From NCBI RefSeq assembly GCF_900115135.1, contig NZ_FOVK01000008.1, forward strand, positions 1 through 64,000: a stretch of DNA of 64,000 nucleotides. The letters run 5' to 3'. Source of the DNA: Proteiniclasticum ruminis (GTDB lineage Bacteria > Bacillota > Clostridia > Clostridiales > Clostridiaceae). Shown one piece after another: positions 62,446 through 64,000 of the stretch. The notes under the pieces were generated by a model. That model searched no databases. It saw nothing but the letters and a program-made list of their open reading frames with translations, and was not told the origin of the DNA. Both the position numbers and the translations under genes were made by a program. Position 1 is the stretch's first letter. Every line of letters begins with the position of its first letter.

Positions 62446-62601
62446 GTGGTGATAGCAGATAGACATAAAATGATTGAATATTCTAACGGGGACATTGATA
62501 AGATAGTGAAAAGGATAAGGGTTTATAGCTTTGATTTCAAGGGTCTTTACTGCAGGCTTTATAGATTGTTTATAGAACATCAATTATCAGAATTATTGTG
62601 A
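62446..62601 (+). CDS. Possible small basic protein
   Basis: A stop-free frame of 65 codons (62404-62598) has GTG at 62446 and ATG at 62470. Its product is charged and ends VYSFDFKGLYCRLYRLFIEH. GGTGGTGA lies 16 bases before the ATG, too far for a confident site. The minus strand is also open here, so coding is unproven. Confidence 0.2.
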   Translation: MVIADRHKMIEYSNGDIDKIVKRIRVYSFDFKGLYCRLYRLFIEHQLSELL

Positions 62602-62790
62602 AATAACCTATGGCGATTTAAAAAAATTAGCGAATAGTTACAGTTGTTTAAATATTTAATATAATTAATTCTAAAATTATACAGTAGTGTATAATTTTAA
62701 TAATTTGAGGAATTTTTAAGTTTTTATGTCGATTAAGGCTATTTTATTTAGTTTTAACTTAAGAAAATAGAATAATTCATAGAAAATCAA

Positions 62791-62819
62791 TTGACAAAAT
62801 AATCAGACGAGTTTAGAAT
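62791..62819 (+). promoter_or_regulatory. Promoter of the Flp/Tad pilus locus
   Basis: TTGACA and TAGAAT are separated by 17 bases, with a very AT-rich region upstream that may act as an UP element. Confidence 0.85.
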
Positions 62820-62874
62820 GAGGTATATAAAAAACATTTCTGTTTACTTATCTTATTTAAAAGGAGAGAGAACG

Positions 62875-63063
62875 ATGGATCTATTGAAAAGACTTTGGAA
62901 AGAAGAAGAGGGGCAAGGCTTAGTTGAATATGGACTCATTCTGCTACTGATGGTAGTTATCGCAGTAGCTGTTGTTGGTATTTTTGGTGATGAGATTCAA
63001 GGAATTTACGAGAGAATAAGAGATAATATCCAAGGTGCACCAAATTTAGAATCTGGTGCTTGA
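62875..63063 (+). CDS. flp: Flp-family type IVb pilin
   Basis: 62 residues. The prepilin has a short charged leader MDLLKRLWKEEEG, then QGLVEYGLILLLMVVIAVAV, where the Glu at position 5 of the mature part is typical of Flp. The cut is expected after the Gly in EEEG. The frame extends upstream to 62818, but AAAGGAGAG sets ATG 62875. It is followed by a stable hairpin, as in many loci where pilin is made in excess. Confidence 0.92.
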   Translation: MDLLKRLWKEEEGQGLVEYGLILLLMVVIAVAVVGIFGDEIQGIYERIRDNIQGAPNLESGA

Positions 63064-63086
63064 AGCTGATGTATAACTAATCATTG

Positions 63087-63114
63087 TAAAGCCCCCCTCA
63101 TCAGGGGGGCTTTA
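63087..63114 (+). terminator. GC-rich hairpin after the pilin gene
   Basis: TAAAGCCCCCCT pairs perfectly with AGGGGGGCTTTA around CATC. Only three T follow, so it probably stabilises the pilin mRNA and lets some transcription through to the next gene. Confidence 0.75.
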
Positions 63115-63138
63115 CTACACTAGAAGGCGGTGGTACAC

Positions 63139-63708
63139 ATGGCGGAAACAATCTTCACAGTTCTGTTATTTCTTTTACTCGTCATGAGTGTTTACCATGA
63201 CTATCGGACTCAGAAGATTCCCAATAAGATTACGGTTCCAGCCATAGCAGCAGGAGTGATTCTTTCAACAGTTTATTCTGGTGTTTCTGGGTTATGGTCA
63301 AGTCTTTTGGGGTTTATCGTTGGTTTTCTTATTTTTCTTCTCCCTTTTATCTTAGGAGGAATGGGAGCGGGAGATGTGAAGCTCATGGCAGCCATAGGGG
63401 CGGTCATGGGAGCAAGGTTTGTGTTCTTGACTTTTATCTATACTGCCATTGTCGGTGGGATCATTGCCATTGGATATGGGATCTATAAAAGAGGGTTAGG
63501 TACATCATTCAAACTTTTTGGAGGCTTTCTCATAAGTCCGCTATTGAAATTTCTTTATCGGTTGACGGGACAACACAAAATTATTGAATGGTACGGAGCG
63601 ATGAAGAAGAATGAAGCAAGTACTAATAAGCTCTATATTCCCTATGCAATTCCCATTTCCATAGGTGCTACTTTGGTCTATACCAATTGGATTCCCAGTT
63701 TTTTTTGA
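63139..63708 (+). CDS. Prepilin peptidase, CpaA/TadV type
   Basis: 189 residues with five or six membrane helices. The two catalytic Asp of A24 peptidases are in YHDYRTQKIPNK and the GxGD motif GMGAGDVKL. It lacks the N-terminal methylase domain of PilD. It would process the Flp pilin and the TadE-like protein. ATG 63139 suits the AAGGCGG site better than GTG 63130. Confidence 0.92.
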   Translation: MAETIFTVLLFLLLVMSVYHDYRTQKIPNKITVPAIAAGVILSTVYSGVSGLWSSLLGFIVGFLIFLLPFILGGMGAGDVKLMAAIGAVMGARFVFLTFIYTAIVGGIIAIGYGIYKRGLGTSFKLFGGFLISPLLKFLYRLTGQHKIIEWYGAMKKNEASTNKLYIPYAIPISIGATLVYTNWIPSFF

Positions 63709-63728
63709 ACCGAATGAGGTGAAAGGTT

Positions 63729-64000
63729 ATGTTAAGAAGATGGAAGAGAATGAAAGAGGAAGATGGCCAGGGAATTGCAGAGTTTGCCATCGCAATTCCT
63801 TTGGTTTTATTTGTTCTTCTTGGCATTCTAGAATTCGGATGGCTCTTTAATGCGAAGATTACACTGACCAGTGCGGCCCGTGAAGGTGCACGTGTTGCGG
63901 TAGTGTCTACCATAGATCAGAGAAACCGTGCCTACATCGCATCCTCTGAAGCGGTGGCAGGTGTGAGCGGAATCACAATTCCTAATGATAGTACACACTT
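63729..64000 (+). CDS. TadE-like pilus assembly protein (3' truncated by window)
   Basis: The first 90 codons are seen and the frame is open to the window end. It begins MLRRWKRMKEEDGQGIAEFA; the hydrophobic segment AIAIPLVLFVLLGILEFGWL and NAKITLTSAAREGAR are characteristic of TadE/TadF pseudopilins, where the Gly before IAEF is the likely prepilin-peptidase site. GAGGTGAAAGG precedes ATG 63729. It continues the Tad operon after the prepilin peptidase. Confidence 0.88.
   Translation, partial: MLRRWKRMKEEDGQGIAEFAIAIPLVLFVLLGILEFGWLFNAKITLTSAAREGARVAVVSTIDQRNRAYIASSEAVAGVSGITIPNDSTH

Larger units (their letters stand above)
62296..62874. other. 579-base AT-rich gap before the Flp pilin gene
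   Basis: It holds the ptsI terminator, an unbroken plus-strand frame (62404-62601) of doubtful status, a very AT-rich stretch (about 62600-62790), and the pilin promoter. No certain gene lies in it. Confidence 0.65.

Overview
The window looks like chromosomal DNA of an anaerobic, low-to-moderate GC Gram-positive bacterium of the class Clostridia. The evidence is the order of the ribosomal super-operon, zinc-type S14, near-consensus sigma-A promoters, AGGAGG-type ribosome binding sites, lipobox lipoproteins, and a complete methylaspartate (glutamate-fermentation) gene set together with coenzyme-B12-dependent ethanolamine ammonia-lyase. A relative of Proteiniclasticum or Youngiibacter would fit, but the genus is a guess.

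Layout. Bases 1-417 are the end of tuf. A heterodimeric ABC exporter (651-3930) sits between tuf and the S10 operon. Two tandem promoters and a structured leader precede the S10-spc-alpha super-operon (4388-19282): rpsJ to rplO, secY, adk, map, a KOW protein, infA, rpmJ, rpsM, rpsK, rpoA and rplQ. rpsD (S4) is missing from its usual place before rpoA. The ECF transporter core (ecfA1, ecfA2, ecfT) and truA follow. About 6 kb of regulatory genes (two GGDEF proteins, an acetyltransferase and a two-component system) separates truA from rplM-rpsI.

From 30 kb the window is accessory and metabolic: an HTH-kinase fusion, two tandem Na/phosphate cotransporter genes, a P1 peptidase, and then the glutamate mutase, methylaspartate ammonia-lyase and mesaconase operon (36702-42750). 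Next come an ECF sigma/anti-sigma pair, a sensor kinase with an AraC-type response regulator, several lipoproteins, a second-type RsmH, a PadR cassette, a Nudix hydrolase, a TetR/membrane-protein pair, eutBC behind a structured leader, citX, PTS enzyme I, and the start of a Flp/Tad pilus locus that runs off the window.

How the genes fit together. Glutamate goes to 3-methylaspartate (GlmS/GlmE, repaired by GlmL), then mesaconate (methylaspartate ammonia-lyase), then citramalate (two-subunit hydratase). The following enzyme, citramalate lyase, needs the prosthetic group that CitX attaches, so the orphan citX at 60 kb may serve this pathway. EutBC and glutamate mutase both need adenosylcobalamin. 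Several regulators have perfect or near-perfect palindromes placed on their own promoters (PadR at 52.8 kb, TetR at 56.6 kb). Similar palindromes lie at a GGDEF gene (23.0 kb) and a phosphate-transporter gene (31.6 kb). The best candidate for something undescribed is the nested RNA structure that begins at the predicted eutBC transcription start. Weaker candidates are the HTH-APH fusion, the response regulator that seems to start at ATA, and an amphipathic small peptide upstream of the glutamate mutase genes.
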